Shown piece after piece: positions 63,926 through 64,000 of a stretch of 64,000 nt of DNA. The position numbers and the translations under genes are program-made. Numbering within the stretch: the stretch's first letter is position 1; each line of letters opens with the position of its first letter. Under the pieces are notes generated by a model. It was given only the letters and a program-made list of their open reading frames with translations. It was not told the DNA's origin and made no database searches. Source of the stretch: Nitrospira sp. CG24A (GTDB taxonomy: Bacteria; Nitrospirota; Nitrospiria; Nitrospirales; Nitrospiraceae); the NCBI GenBank assembly GCA_002869925.2, contig NEWT02000019.1, forward strand, positions 33,462 through 97,461, read 5' to 3'.

Positions 63926-64000
63926 AGATTTCAAGATTCAGTCTGAGTCCCCCCACCTATCTGCCCCTATGCGGCCTTCAGGATGGCTTTCCGGAGCGAC

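Overview
The window reads as a chromosomal segment of a free-living Gram-negative bacterium, most probably a Nitrospira-like member of the Nitrospirota. That placement is inferred from the gene style and the repeat families. The sequence directly shows outer-membrane beta-barrels, lipoproteins and OmpA-type proteins, very large PAS/GAF sensor kinases, and housekeeping genes in compact overlapping operons. There are no rRNA genes, insertion sequences, phage genes or CRISPR arrays. RNA genes are tRNA-Leu(GAG), tRNA-Val(CAC), tRNA-Ser(GGA) and the small SRP RNA.

Layout. 1-3.5 kb: a dihydrouridine synthase cut by the window edge and a DUF692/MNIO-like metalloenzyme (minus strand), divergent from a CBS-PilZ protein. 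3.6-8.3 kb: LOG-family hydrolase, DHH phosphoesterase, rhomboid protease, and a hybrid kinase lacking the usual phospho-acceptor histidine. 8.7-18.4 kb: purE-purK, a lone receiver, and a 2158-residue cytoplasmic PAS/GAF kinase with its NarL-type partner. 18.8-29.3 kb: tRNA-Leu, HAD phosphatase, queE, pepA, nagZ-like, gamma carbonic anhydrase, then minus-strand trmFO-xerC-argB-M28 peptidase-hypothetical, and tRNA-Val. 29.4-32.4 kb: two lipoproteins, an OMP and a DksA-type protein. 32.5-36 kb: dnaX-ybaB-recR, SRP RNA and tRNA-Ser. 36.3-41.1 kb: coiled-coil protein, TM/OmpA protein, Rab-like GTPase and a sigma54 activator. 41.2-43.4 kb: a repeated-motif regulatory region, a PilZ protein, small ORFs and a NarL regulator. 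43.8-47.5 kb: DUF481 OMP, mscL and two paralogous OmpA lipoproteins around a small secreted protein.

47.8-63.9 kb is the most unusual part. It holds six tightly packed same-strand genes: a PhoD-like metallophosphatase with a hydrophobic insert, then proteins of about 1085, 864, 269, 1763 and 579 residues. The last five carry no function I can assign; only the 1085-residue one loosely recalls a DUF family. No transport signals are evident. They look like one operon encoding a multi-protein assembly and are the best candidate here for an undescribed system.

The intergenic DNA is structured. Three copies of a 122-126 bp palindromic repeat sit against gene ends. One lies between a consensus promoter and tRNA-Leu. 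Several other gaps hold long hairpins built from short words reiterated about every 9 bp, each locus with its own word. An inverted duplication of the tRNA-Ser 3' end flanks GC-rich palindromes next to the real tRNA-Ser.
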